This document shows positions 38,891 through 48,920 of a stretch of 64,000 nucleotides of DNA, piece after piece. Below the pieces are notes generated by a model. The model made no database searches, had not been told where the DNA came from, and was given only the letters and a program-made list of their open reading frames with translations. The position numbers were made by a program, and so were the translations under genes. This DNA comes from Pseudomonas denitrificans (nom. rej.). GTDB taxonomy: Bacteria; Pseudomonadota; Gammaproteobacteria; Pseudomonadales; Pseudomonadaceae. The stretch spans positions 1,550,001 through 1,614,000 of the forward strand of contig NZ_CP043626.1 in NCBI RefSeq assembly GCF_008807415.1, read 5' to 3'. Each line of letters begins with the position of its first letter. The stretch's first letter is position 1.

Positions 38891-39817
38891 TCAACCCAGC
38901 TTCTGCCCCAGCTCGCCGATGAACTGGCGCAGCCAGTCGTGGTGCGGTTTGTTGTGCCGGGCGATGTCCCAGAGCATGAAGCAGCGGAAGGACGGCACCG
39001 GGAAGGGCACCGGGCTGACGGTCAGGTCGGTCATCGCCGCGTAGCTCTCGGCGGCGAAGGTCGGGATGGTGGCGATCACTTCGCTGCTCATCAGCGTCGT
39101 CAGCGCGCCACTGAAGTGGGTGAAGGAGGCGGTGACCCGGCGCGCATAACCGGCGGCCTCGAACATGTCGTCGATGAAGCCGCGCCGGCCGTCATAGGAC
39201 ACCCGAACATGGTTCGCCGCGAAGTATTCCTCCAGGCCGATGGGCAGGTCCGCCGCACGACCGCGCGGGCGGTACAGGCAGGAGTAGGACGAGGAGAACA
39301 GCACCTGGGACGAGTAGCTGGTGCCGAAATCCTTCGGCTCGCTGCAGATCACCAGGTCCATGTCCGGGTCCTGCAGGGACTGTTTCCACAGCGAGCTGTT
39401 GCTCTGGTGGAAGGCGAAGCTCACGCCCAGGCCTTCGGCCGCCGCGGCGTTGACGATACGTGGCGCGAGGCAGGCCTCGATGTCGTCGGACAGCCCGATG
39501 TTGAACACATAGCTGGACTCGTGGGCGGAGAACTCCGGCTCGCTGCCCAGCACGCCGGAGATCGAGGTCAGCGCCTCGGCGATCTTCGGCGCCAGCTCCA
39601 TCGCCTTGCGCGTGGGCTGCATGCCCGAGGCGGTGCGGATGAACAGTTCGTCAGCGAAATGCTCGCGCAGCCGGCGAAGCGCCGCGCTCACCGCGCCCTG
39701 GGTCACGTGCAGCACGGCCGAGGCGCGGGTGGCGCTGCGCTCGGTCATCAGGCAGTGGAAGGTGAGCAGAAGGTTGAGGTCGATCCGCGAGATATTACGT
39801 ACGTTAATCCGGCTCAT
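38891..39817 (-). CDS. LysR-family transcriptional regulator (NodD/PcaQ-like group)
   Basis: 308 aa. Begins ISRIDLNLLLTFHCLMTERS, then TRASAVLHVTQGAVSAALRRL, the HTH type of LysR members that start with DLNLL. The effector domain (FNIGLSDDIEACLAPRIV and MDLVICSEPKDFGTSYSS) is complete. It is divergent from an MFS-nitrilase operon, 80 bp to the MFS start, so it probably controls uptake and hydrolysis of a nitrile-type compound. Ligand not identifiable. Confidence 0.87.
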   Translation of the reverse strand: MSRINVRNISRIDLNLLLTFHCLMTERSATRASAVLHVTQGAVSAALRRLREHFADELFIRTASGMQPTRKAMELAPKIAEALTSISGVLGSEPEFSAHESSYVFNIGLSDDIEACLAPRIVNAAAAEGLGVSFAFHQSNSSLWKQSLQDPDMDLVICSEPKDFGTSYSSQVLFSSSYSCLYRPRGRAADLPIGLEEYFAANHVRVSYDGRRGFIDDMFEAAGYARRVTASFTHFSGALTTLMSSEVIATIPTFAAESYAAMTDLTVSPVPFPVPSFRCFMLWDIARHNKPHHDWLRQFIGELGQKLG

Positions 39818-39897
39818 ATTTCCTAATCGTTTGCCCTGCGCCCGCGGGGATTCCTAGTCTGGCGTCCACACAACCATAACAAGGGATGGAGAATCCT

Positions 39898-41220
39898 GTG
39901 GACGCGATTTCGCAAAGCGTGGGTGCAAGCAGCATCCGTACCAGGGGCGGGCAGTCGGATATCCGCAAGCGGGCCATCGCGGTCGGCATCGGCAACTTCA
40001 TGGAGTGGTTCGACTTCGCCATCTACGGCTACTTCGCCGCAGTGATCGGCATGCTGTTCTTTCCCTCCAGCGCGCCGGGAGTCTCGCTGCTCTCGTCGCT
40101 GGCGGTGTTCGCCGTGGGCTTTCTTTCGCGGCCGTTCGGCGCGCTGATCCTCGGTCCCATCGGTGACCGCTTCGGCCGCCGCGCGGTGCTGATCATCACG
40201 GTGTTCGGCATGGGCGTGTGCACCACCATCATCGGCCTGTTGCCCTCCTATGAGGCAATCGGCATCGCCGCGCCGATCCTGCTGATCGCCATGCGCTTCA
40301 TCCAGGGCATGATGGTTGGCGGCGAGTGGTCCAGCGCCGGCATCTACATCGTCGAGAGCGCGCCGTCGAACCGCCGCGCCACCGCCGCCAGCGTGATCAC
40401 CGGCACCGCCGGGCTGGCCTTCCTGTTCGGCACCTTCACCGCTGCGAGCATTTCCTCGGCGCTGGATGATGCGCAGTTGGCGGCCTGGGGCTGGCGCCTG
40501 CCGTTCGTGGCGTCCATCGTGATGACCGGCATCGCCGTGTTCATCCGCCGCAAGCTGGGGGATACGCCGGTCTACGAGGAAATGGTGCGCCAGCGCGATG
40601 CGCTCAAGGCGCAGGCGCCGAGCAAGGCCGTGCGCCGCCGGGCGTTCATCACGACCTTCGCCTTCTCCGCGCTGTTCGGCGTGTCGCTGTACTACTTCAT
40701 CACCTACGCCAACAACCACCTGGTCAGCACCGTCGGCCTGCCGCGCAGCAGCGCGCTGTGGCTGTGCAGCATCGCGCTGGTGGTCTACGTGATCGTCAAC
40801 CCGCTGATCGGCCGCCTGAGCGACGCCATCGGCCGGCGCAAACTGTTGCTGGGCGCGGCCACTGCGCTGACTGTGCTGGCCTACCCGATCTTCCTGTTGC
40901 TCAACACCGGCAACCCGCTGGCGATCCTCGCCGGGCTCACGGTGATGGGCTTGCTGGTGGCGATCACCGCAGTGATGGACGTGGTGCTGCTCGTGGAGGT
41001 CTTCCCGGCATCGATCCGCTCCACCGGCGCGGCCCTGGGCCACAACCTGGCCCTGGCGATCCTCGCCGGCCCCGGTCCCTTCATCGCTGCAGCGCTGATC
41101 CGCCAGACCGGCGACGCGAACCTGCCGGCGGCTTATCTGGCGGCGGTCTCCCTGGTTTGCCTGGTGGTGCTGTGGAAGACCCTGCCGGAAACCCGTGACA
41201 ACGACATCAGCCGCTTCTAG
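39898..41220 (+). CDS. MFS metabolite:H+ symporter (ProP/ShiA-like)
   Basis: 440-aa permease with twelve helices. The family hallmark NFMEWFDFAIYGYFA near the N terminus and DRFGRRAVLIITVFGMG in the first cytoplasmic loop place it with the metabolite:H+ symporters (proline, shikimate, alpha-ketoglutarate, organic acids). The GTG at 39898 has GGAG six bases upstream; an ATG at 39886 is also in frame but badly spaced. The nitrilase gene follows at 45 bp, so the symporter likely imports the nitrile or the derived acid. Confidence 0.87.
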   Translation: MDAISQSVGASSIRTRGGQSDIRKRAIAVGIGNFMEWFDFAIYGYFAAVIGMLFFPSSAPGVSLLSSLAVFAVGFLSRPFGALILGPIGDRFGRRAVLIITVFGMGVCTTIIGLLPSYEAIGIAAPILLIAMRFIQGMMVGGEWSSAGIYIVESAPSNRRATAASVITGTAGLAFLFGTFTAASISSALDDAQLAAWGWRLPFVASIVMTGIAVFIRRKLGDTPVYEEMVRQRDALKAQAPSKAVRRRAFITTFAFSALFGVSLYYFITYANNHLVSTVGLPRSSALWLCSIALVVYVIVNPLIGRLSDAIGRRKLLLGAATALTVLAYPIFLLLNTGNPLAILAGLTVMGLLVAITAVMDVVLLVEVFPASIRSTGAALGHNLALAILAGPGPFIAAALIRQTGDANLPAAYLAAVSLVCLVVLWKTLPETRDNDISRF

Positions 41221-41265
41221 GCCCCCAAAAAATTCTCAGATAGTCAGCCCCAGACAGGAGTCCCC

Positions 41266-42195
41266 ATGACCCGTGTAGCAATCATCCAGGCCGCCTCCGT
41301 TCCCTACGAGCCCATGGCCAGCGTCGAGAAGGCCGCCGGCATCCTGCGCCGGGTGGCGGAGCAGGGCGCGAAACTGGCGGTATTCCCCGAGGCTTACATC
41401 GGCGGCTACCCCAAGGGCGCAGCCTTTGGCAGCGTGGTGGGCAACCGCAGTGCCGCCGGGCGCGAGCTCTATCAGCGCTACGTCGAGGGCGCCGTGGCGC
41501 TGGACGGCCCGGAGCTGGCCGCGCTGGCCGAAAGTGTCGAGCAGACGGGCGTGACCACGGTGGTCGGCATTATCGAGCGCCACGGCCGCACCCTCTACTG
41601 CACCGCCGTGACCCTGGCGCCCGGCCGGGGTATCGCCGGCTATCACCGCAAGCTGATGCCCACCGGGCAGGAGCGCTTGATCTGGGGTTTCGGCGACGGC
41701 TCGACCATCGAGCCGGTGCAGACCGAGTTCGGTGTGCTGGGCAGTGTGATCTGCTGGGAGAACTACATGCCGGCGCTGCGCCAGGCCATGTATGCGCAGG
41801 GTGTGCAGCTGTACTGCGCGCCGACGGCGGATGATCGCCCGACCTGGGCGGCGTCGATGCAGCACATCGCGCTGGAAGGCCGGGTGTTCGTGCTCTCGGC
41901 CTGCCAGGCGATCCGCCTTGGCGAGTACCCGCCGCAGCACCGCGAGGCTTTCGGCCTGGCGCATCAGGAAGACGACTACGTCATGCGCGGCGGCAGCATG
42001 ATCGTCAGTCCGCTGGGCGAGGTGCTGGCCGGGCCGGTGTTCGATTGCGAGACCGAGCTTTACGCCGACCTCGACATGGGCCTGCTGGAGCAGGGCAACC
42101 TCGACTTCGACGTGGTCGGCCACTACGCGCGGCCGGACGTCTTCGAACTCAAGGTCAATACTGCGCCACTGCGCCCGGTGACTTTCGAGGGTTGA
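41266..42195 (+). CDS. Nitrilase (carbon-nitrogen hydrolase)
   Basis: 309-aa nitrilase-superfamily branch 1 enzyme that hydrolyses a nitrile to the carboxylic acid and ammonia. The catalytic triad is in place: Glu42 in VFPEAYIGGYP, Lys129 in YHRKLMPTGQERL and Cys163 in SVICWENYMP. Length and motifs fit aliphatic/aryl nitrilases (about 310-360 aa), towards the short end. It is the second gene of an operon with the MFS symporter, under the divergent LysR. The natural substrate cannot be read from the sequence. Confidence 0.9.
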   Translation: MTRVAIIQAASVPYEPMASVEKAAGILRRVAEQGAKLAVFPEAYIGGYPKGAAFGSVVGNRSAAGRELYQRYVEGAVALDGPELAALAESVEQTGVTTVVGIIERHGRTLYCTAVTLAPGRGIAGYHRKLMPTGQERLIWGFGDGSTIEPVQTEFGVLGSVICWENYMPALRQAMYAQGVQLYCAPTADDRPTWAASMQHIALEGRVFVLSACQAIRLGEYPPQHREAFGLAHQEDDYVMRGGSMIVSPLGEVLAGPVFDCETELYADLDMGLLEQGNLDFDVVGHYARPDVFELKVNTAPLRPVTFEG

Positions 42196-42203
42196 TGGCA
42201 AGC

Positions 42204-42230
42204 GCCCGGCGCCGATGGGCGCCGGGCTTT
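42204..42230. terminator. Hairpin between convergent nitrilase and AKR genes
   Basis: Perfect 10-bp stem GCCCGGCGCC-GATG-GGCGCCGGGC followed by only three T on the + strand; a likely terminator for the nitrilase operon, weak U-tract. Confidence 0.55.
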
Positions 42231-42233
42231 CCC

Positions 42234-43238
<1,005 letters not shown>

Positions 43239-43341
43239 TCAGTCCTGAAGCGGGAAGGGCAGGAATGCCCGGCGAAACGTCTGGAATGGACTTTACTCAA
43301 GGACTTTCACCGTGATTAGACGGTTGAAACCGCATTCGCCT

Positions 43342-43390
43342 ATGAGCGTGGCTCATGGGTTATGGCGGGGCATTCATGAGGCTGCCTCAT
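43342..43390. promoter_or_regulatory. Paired dyads ATGAGS-N3-SCTCAT in the AKR/CMD divergent promoter
   Basis: ATGAGC-GTG-GCTCAT (43342-43356) and ATGAGG-CTG-CCTCAT (43376-43390) are two perfect 6-bp dyads with centres 34 bp apart. This is a tandem operator layout; the regulator is probably one of the two LysR proteins encoded downstream. The rest of the 43218-43474 gap shows no gene. Confidence 0.6.
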
Positions 43391-43474
43391 AGGTCCAAAC
43401 GCGTTTCGGCGCTTAATCGCAGGCGTGGCAGGGCCTAGCATGGTGCCCAGTCAACGGGTCAAGCGGAGAACACC

Positions 43475-43804
43475 ATGAGCGAACCAGCTTCCACCGCCCA
43501 CAAGGCTTTCGGCGATATCGCCCCGGCGCTGGCCGACTACACCGACCAGGTGCTGTTCGGCGATGTCTGGGAGCGCCCCGGGCTTTCGCCGCGTGACCGC
43601 AGCCTGGTCACCGTCTCGAGCCTGGTGGCGCGCTACCAGGCCAATGAACTGTATTTCCACCTGGGCAAGGCGCTGGACAACGGCCTGACCCGCGAGGAAC
43701 TGATCGAAGCCATCACCCACCTGGCTTTCTATTCCGGCTGGCCCACGGCCTCCACCGCGCTGGGCGTCGCCCGCCGCGTGTTCGCCGAGCGCGATGCCGC
43801 CTGA
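43475..43804 (+). CDS. Carboxymuconolactone decarboxylase family protein
   Basis: 109-aa all-helical CMD/AhpD-fold protein. The family core is FGDVWERPGLSPRDRSLVTVSSLVA and the helix NELYFHLGKALDNGLTREELIEAI. It lacks the CxxC of AhpD and so looks like the gamma-CMD type. In this setting (with AKR and alcohol dehydrogenase genes) a role in oxidative-stress or aldehyde metabolism is more likely than protocatechuate breakdown. First gene of a three-gene operon, 10 bp before the next. Confidence 0.87.
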   Translation: MSEPASTAHKAFGDIAPALADYTDQVLFGDVWERPGLSPRDRSLVTVSSLVARYQANELYFHLGKALDNGLTREELIEAITHLAFYSGWPTASTALGVARRVFAERDAA

Positions 43805-43814
43805 GGAGCATTCC

Positions 43815-44822
43815 ATGGAATACCGTTACCTGGGCCGTAGCGCCCTGAAAGTGTCGCCCCTGTGCCTGGGCGCGATGATGTTCGGCGGCGAGACGGACGA
43901 ACCGACCTCGCGCCGCATCATCGACAAGGCCTTCGAGCAGGGCGTCAATTTCATCGACACCGCCGACGTCTACCACAAGGGCCGCTCCGAAGAGGTGGTG
44001 GGTCGTGCGGTGGCTGCCCGGCGCGATGACTGGGTGATCGCCAGCAAGTTCGGCAACGCCCTGGGCGAGGGGCCGAACAACCGCGGCCAGTCGCGCAAGT
44101 GGATCTACCAGGCGGTGGAAGACAGCCTGCGCCGGCTGGGCACCGATTACCTGGACATCCTCTACTTCCACCGCACCGACGTCGATGCGCCGCTGGAAGA
44201 GGGCCTGCGTGCGGTGGGCGAGCTGATCCGCCAGGGCAAGGTGCGCTACTACGGCCTGTCCAACTTCCGTGGCTGGCGCATCGCCGAAGTGGTGCGCCTG
44301 GCCGACCAACTGGGCATGGACCGGCCGGTCTGCAGCGAGCCGCTGTACAACCTGGTGGACCGCACCGCCGAGGTCGAGCAATTGCCTGTCGCCGGCCACT
44401 ACGGCATCGGGGTGGTGCCCTACAGCCCGCTGGCCCGCGGCGTGCTCACCGGCAAGTACCGGCCCGGCGCCGAGCCGCCGGCGGATTCACGCGTCGGCCG
44501 TGGCGACAAGCGTATCCAGCAGACCGAATGGCGCCCCGAATCCCTGCAGATCGCCCAGCGCATCGCCGAGCATGCGATCGCCCGTGGCACTACGCCGGCA
44601 GCGTTCGCCCTGGCCTGGGTGCTGAACAACCCGCTGGTCAGCTCGCTGATTGCCGGCCCGCGCACCGAGGAGCACTGGGATGGCTACCTGCCGGCGCTGG
44701 ACCTCCAGCTGACCGCCGAGGACGAAGCCTTCGTCGACAGCCTGGTGCCGCCCGGCCATGCCTCCACCCCCGGCTACAGCGATCCCGCCTATCCCGTCGA
44801 AGGCCGCCCGGCCCGTCGTTGA
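43815..44822 (+). CDS. Aldo/keto reductase
   Basis: 335-aa AKR, paralogous in fold to the one at 42.2 kb but a different subgroup (shaker-beta/YghZ-like). Asp48 and Tyr53 (FIDTADVYHKG), Lys78 (IASKFG) and a His in LYFHRTD form the catalytic tetrad; GPRTEEHWDGYLPAL is the cofactor-binding tail. GAGGAG precedes the ATG at 43815. Second gene of the CMD-AKR-ADH operon, 34 bp before the dehydrogenase. Substrate unknown. Confidence 0.88.
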   Translation: MEYRYLGRSALKVSPLCLGAMMFGGETDEPTSRRIIDKAFEQGVNFIDTADVYHKGRSEEVVGRAVAARRDDWVIASKFGNALGEGPNNRGQSRKWIYQAVEDSLRRLGTDYLDILYFHRTDVDAPLEEGLRAVGELIRQGKVRYYGLSNFRGWRIAEVVRLADQLGMDRPVCSEPLYNLVDRTAEVEQLPVAGHYGIGVVPYSPLARGVLTGKYRPGAEPPADSRVGRGDKRIQQTEWRPESLQIAQRIAEHAIARGTTPAAFALAWVLNNPLVSSLIAGPRTEEHWDGYLPALDLQLTAEDEAFVDSLVPPGHASTPGYSDPAYPVEGRPARR

Positions 44823-44856
44823 AATCCATCCACTCGAAGCGTCAGGAGCAATACCG

Positions 44857-45900
44857 ATGAAGACCCTTGGATACGCCGCGCAGAACCCGCAGGACCCGCT
44901 CGGCCCCTTCACCTTCGAGCGCCGTTCGCTGCGCGACAACGACGTGGCGATGGACGTGCTCTACTGCGGCGTCTGTCATTCCGACCTGCACCAGGCCCGC
45001 AACGACTGGGGCTTCAGTCGTTACCCGATGGTGCCGGGCCACGAGATCGTCGGCCGGGTCACCGCCGTCGGACCGAAGGTGACGCGCTACAAGGTCGGCG
45101 ACGCCGTGGCGGTGGGCTGCATGGTGGACTCCTGCCAGGAGTGCGATCAGTGCCGCAAGGGGGAGGAGCAGTTGTGCCGGCAGGGCAATACCCAGACTTA
45201 CAACGGCGTTGATCGCGTGACCCGCGAAGCGACCCAGGGTGGTTATTCCAAGCAGTTGGTGGTGCGCGAGGAGTTCGTCCTGCGCGTGCCGGACGGCCTG
45301 GACCTGAGCAAGGCGGCGCCGCTGCTGTGCGCCGGCATCACCACCTATTCGCCGCTGCGTACCTGGAACGTAGGGCCGGGCAGCCGCGTGGGCGTGGTCG
45401 GTCTCGGCGGGCTGGGCCACATGGCGGTGAAGCTCGCCATCGGCCTGGGTGCCACGGTCACAGTGCTCAGCCGCTCGGCGGACAAGCGCAGCGATGCCAT
45501 GGAGCTGGGCGCCGATGCGCTGCTGGTGTCGTCGGATGCGCAGGCGATGAAGGCTGCGGCCAACAGCTTCGACCTGATCATCGATACCGTGCCGGTGAAG
45601 CACGATCTGAAACCCTACATGCCGCTGCTGGATATCGACGGCACGCTGGTGATGGTCGGGCAGGTTGGCCCCATCGACGAGATCAGCAGTATCCCGCTGC
45701 TGCTCGGCCGTCGGCGCATCGCCGGATCGCCCATCGGCGGCATCGCCGAGACTCAGGAAATGCTCGATTTCTGCGGCAAGAAGAACATCCTGCCGGAGTG
45801 CGAGATGATCCGCATGGACGAGATCAACCAGGCCTACGAGCGCATGGAACGCTCCGACGTGCGCTACCGCTTCGTCATCGATCTGGCCACGCTGTCCTGA
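44857..45900 (+). CDS. Zinc-dependent alcohol dehydrogenase (YahK/CAD-like)
   Basis: 347-aa medium-chain dehydrogenase. The catalytic zinc site is seen as CGVCHSDLHQ and GHEIVG, the structural zinc cysteines as DSCQECDQCRKGEEQLC, and the Rossmann motif as GVVGLGGLGHMAVKLA. This pattern fits broad-range NADPH aldehyde reductases such as E. coli YahK. CAGGAG precedes the ATG at 44857. Third gene of the operon; together the three suggest reduction of toxic aldehydes or ketones. Confidence 0.9.
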   Translation: MKTLGYAAQNPQDPLGPFTFERRSLRDNDVAMDVLYCGVCHSDLHQARNDWGFSRYPMVPGHEIVGRVTAVGPKVTRYKVGDAVAVGCMVDSCQECDQCRKGEEQLCRQGNTQTYNGVDRVTREATQGGYSKQLVVREEFVLRVPDGLDLSKAAPLLCAGITTYSPLRTWNVGPGSRVGVVGLGGLGHMAVKLAIGLGATVTVLSRSADKRSDAMELGADALLVSSDAQAMKAAANSFDLIIDTVPVKHDLKPYMPLLDIDGTLVMVGQVGPIDEISSIPLLLGRRRIAGSPIGGIAETQEMLDFCGKKNILPECEMIRMDEINQAYERMERSDVRYRFVIDLATLS

Positions 45901-45924
45901 CCTGCAACGCCTTGCGCCGGGCTT

Positions 45925-46818
45925 TCAGTCCTGATGGCGCAGGGCGTCTACCAGCACCGTGAAGGCGCGGGATTTCTGCCGCCGGCTCGGGTAGTAGAGG
46001 TGGTAGCCGGGGAAGGTCGGGCACCAGTCTTCCAGCACTTTCTCCAGGCGCCCGGCGGCGACGTGCTCGGTGACCATGTCTGCGGGCAGGTAGGCCAGGC
46101 CGAAGCCATCCAGCGCGGCACGCAGGATGTGCGGGCTGCTGTTGAAGGTCAGCTGGCCTTCGACCCGCGCCTTCACTTCGTGGCCGTCCCTGCTGAACTC
46201 CCAGGCCATCAGCCCGCCGTAGGTCGGCAGGCGCAGGTTCAGGCAGTCGTGGCTGGCCAGTGCCGGCACGTCCAGCGGCCGTCCCTTGCGCGCGAGGTAG
46301 GCGGGGCTGGCCACCACTGCCATGCGCAGGTCCGGGGCGATGCGCACGGCAATCATGTCCTTGGCCACCTGGTCGCCCAGGCGCACACCGGCGTCGAAGC
46401 GTTCGGCGGCGATGTCGGTCAGGCCGTAGTCGATGCTCACCTCGACCTTGATGTCCGGGTAGTCCGGCAGCACTTTCGCCAGCTTCGGCCAGAGCACGGT
46501 GCTGGCCGCATGCTCGGCGGCGGTGATGCGCAGGGTGCCGACCGGCTTGTCACGGAAGTCGCTCAGGGCCGCCAGCTCCGCCTCAATCTCCTCGAAGCGC
46601 GGCGCCAGCGTCTGCATCAGGCGTTCGCCGGCTTCGGTGGGGGACACGCTGCGGGTGGTGCGGCTGAGCAGGCGCAGGCCCAGGCGGGTTTCCAGCGCGC
46701 GGATGGTGTGGCTCAGCGCCGACTGGGAGACGCCCAGCTGCGCCGCCGCCTTGGTGAAGCTGCCTTCGCGCGCGACGGTGACGAAGGCGATCAGGTCGTT
46801 GAAGTTTTCCCTTGGCAT
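45925..46818 (-). CDS. LysR-family transcriptional regulator
   Basis: 297 aa. HTH: ENFNDLIAFVTVAREGSFTK, then SQSALSHTIRALETRLGLRL, of the large CrgA/YafC-like group; the effector domain reads VSIDYGLTDIAAERFDAGVRLGDQ. It is convergent with the ADH operon (24 bp gap) and downstream of the quinone-reductase gene on the same strand. It is a candidate controller of the reductase operon through the paired dyads at 43.34-43.39 kb. Confidence 0.87.
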   Translation of the reverse strand: MPRENFNDLIAFVTVAREGSFTKAAAQLGVSQSALSHTIRALETRLGLRLLSRTTRSVSPTEAGERLMQTLAPRFEEIEAELAALSDFRDKPVGTLRITAAEHAASTVLWPKLAKVLPDYPDIKVEVSIDYGLTDIAAERFDAGVRLGDQVAKDMIAVRIAPDLRMAVVASPAYLARKGRPLDVPALASHDCLNLRLPTYGGLMAWEFSRDGHEVKARVEGQLTFNSSPHILRAALDGFGLAYLPADMVTEHVAAGRLEKVLEDWCPTFPGYHLYYPSRRQKSRAFTVLVDALRHQD

Positions 46819-46876
46819 CTCGGCTCCGCTGCGTCCAGCGCGGCGGGGAGCCGCGCCGGGGCAGTGTATCCGATGG

Positions 46877-47878
46877 TTAGACGGTGACCACGACTTTGCC
46901 GAACTGCTGGTTGGACTCCAGGTAGCGGTAGGCCTCGGCTATCTCGTCGAAGGCGAAGGTGCGGGCGATCACCGGGCGCAGCGAGCCGTCTGCGAGGCCT
47001 GTGTAAATGAACTCCGTGGCTTCGCGCAGGCGCTGCGGATTTTCCAGCACTTCATAGACGCGGTAGCCACGCAGGACCAGAGAACGGCTCAGTACCTCGA
47101 ACAGCGGGAAGGGCGTGGGTTCGGGGCTCAGGCCGCCGTACTCGATGAGGATGCCGCCCTCGGCCATGGCCGCGGTCAGCGCTTCGAAGATCGGGCCGCC
47201 CACCGGGTCGAACACCACCCGGGCGCCGGCCTTGCCGGTGATCTCGAGCAGGCGCGAGCGCAGGTTCTCCTCTTCGCTGGCGATGACTTCGGCGGCGCCG
47301 GCCTGCAGCAGGGCTTCGCGTTTGGCCGAGGTGCGGGTCACGGCGATGGGCACCGCGCCCACGCGCCGGGCGATCTGGATGGCGGCGAGGCCGACGCTGC
47401 TCGATGCGGCAGTGATGACGACGAAGTCCCCCTCGTGCAGCCCGGCGACCTGAATCAGAGCGCCATAGGCGGTCAGGTACTGCATCCAGGTGGCGGCGGC
47501 GTCGTTCCAGGCCTGTCCCGGCGGGTTCTTCACCAGGCGAGCTTGCGGGACCACCAGATGCTCGGCGTGAGTCGGGTCTTCCTGCATCGAGGTCGGCGGC
47601 AGGACACTCACCGCATCCCCCGGAGCGAATCCGCGCACCGCGTTGCCCACGGCCTGGACCACGCCGGTGGCCTCCAGTCCCAGTCCGGAAGGGAACTGCG
47701 GGCTCTCGATGTAGCGGTCAGTGCGCAGCAGCGATTCGGCGCGATTCAGCCCCAGGGCCTTGACCCGGATACTCACTTCATCTGCGCCGGGCTGGCGAAC
47801 TTCCACCGGCTCTAGGCGCAGGACTTCCGGGCCGCCGATCTGGTGGAAACGAACGGCGCGGGTCTTGGTGCTTTCCAT
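46877..47878 (-). CDS. Zinc-independent quinone oxidoreductase-like alcohol dehydrogenase
   Basis: 333-aa medium-chain reductase of the QOR type: no zinc cysteines, a GLEATGVVQAVGNAV start of the catalytic domain and a cofactor motif VVITAASSSVGLAAIQIAR. The C-terminal FAFDEIAEAYRYLESNQQFGKVVV is typical. GGAG lies 6 bp before the ATG at 47878. Divergent from a LysR gene across 105 bp. Likely reduces quinones or enones; substrate not known. Confidence 0.88.
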   Translation of the reverse strand: MESTKTRAVRFHQIGGPEVLRLEPVEVRQPGADEVSIRVKALGLNRAESLLRTDRYIESPQFPSGLGLEATGVVQAVGNAVRGFAPGDAVSVLPPTSMQEDPTHAEHLVVPQARLVKNPPGQAWNDAAATWMQYLTAYGALIQVAGLHEGDFVVITAASSSVGLAAIQIARRVGAVPIAVTRTSAKREALLQAGAAEVIASEEENLRSRLLEITGKAGARVVFDPVGGPIFEALTAAMAEGGILIEYGGLSPEPTPFPLFEVLSRSLVLRGYRVYEVLENPQRLREATEFIYTGLADGSLRPVIARTFAFDEIAEAYRYLESNQQFGKVVVTV

Positions 47879-47983
47879 GTGATGCTCCAATACGAAAGTG
47901 ATTTGACGTAAAGCGACTATCAGTCATGGGAATTGCCCGATAAATGGCGTATAGAAACAGTTGGTCGAAATCAGGGGGTTCGA

Positions 47984-48893
47984 ATGGATCGTCTGACCAG
48001 TATGGAAGTCTTTGTCCGAGCGGTGGACCTCGGGTCCTTCGCGGCGGCAGCGGATGCCCTGGAAATGTCTGCACCGATGGTGGGCAAGCACGTGCGCTTT
48101 CTCGAGGAGCGCCTGGGCGCCCAGTTGCTGATGCGCAGCACGCGCCGGCAGAGCCTGACGGAGGCGGGGCGGATTTATTACGAGCGCTGTCGCATGTTGC
48201 TGGCCGATGCGGAGGCGGCGGACATCCTTGCCGCCGGCGAGGTGGCTGAGCCGCGTGGTCGGCTGCGGGTGGCGATGCCGGTGCATTTTGGTCGGCGCTG
48301 CGTGGCGCCGGTCCTGCTGGAACTGGCGCAGCGCTATCCGCAACTGGAGCTGGACCTGCGCTTCAGTGACCGCCTGACGGACCTGGCGGAAGAGCAGATC
48401 GACCTGGCGATCCGCACGGGGAACCGCAGCCCAGGGACGGCATCATTGCGCGGCGCATCGGCCGGCAGCGCATGGTGGTGTGTGCGGCGCCAGCTTATCT
48501 GGAGCAGCACGGGCGACCGGCGAGTATCGAGGAACTGGCCGCGCATCGGGTGCTGGTCTACCACCGCTCCGGACGGATCAATCCGTGGTTGTTCCCCGTG
48601 AGGGGTTGGAGCCGGCGGAGTTCGCGCCGAGCTCCCGGCTGCGTTTCGACGACCTGGCGGCCATTGCCGACGCAGCAGTGCGCGGCATGGGGCTGGCATG
48701 GTTGCCCTACTGGCTGGTACGCGAGGTCATCGAGGCGGGGGCGCTGGAGGAGTTGCTGCCGGGGCAGCCGGGCTTCCTCTACGACGTTCATGCGACCTGG
48801 CAGCAGACCACCCAGCTGCCGCGCAAGGTGCGGCTGGCAATCGATGCGCTGGTCGAGGTGATGCCCGGCCTTGTAATGCCGGCGCAGGAGTAG
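47984..48893 (+). CDS. LysR-family transcriptional regulator (two frameshifts)
   Basis: Corrected length 303 aa. The HTH is MDRLTSMEVFVRAVDLGSF, then KHVRFLEERLGAQLLMRSTRR. The frame is lost at GGG 48434-48436 and again at CCCC 48594-48597; adding one base at each gives a continuous effector domain (MVVCAAPAYLEQHGRPASIE, NPWLFPREGLEPAEFAPSSR, VRGMGLAWLPYWLVREVIE). Divergent from the QOR gene, its probable target. Either a pseudogene or two base-calling losses; the latter fits the pattern in the window. Confidence 0.83.
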
Positions 48894-48920
48894 GGCGGTC
48901 GTGCCGACCGCCTGAGGGTG

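Noticed and set aside
47984-48893. LysR gene considered a true pseudogene because it has two frameshifts
   Set aside because: Both are one-base losses in G/C runs, the same class as six other sites in the window, and all domains are otherwise preserved; an error is more likely.
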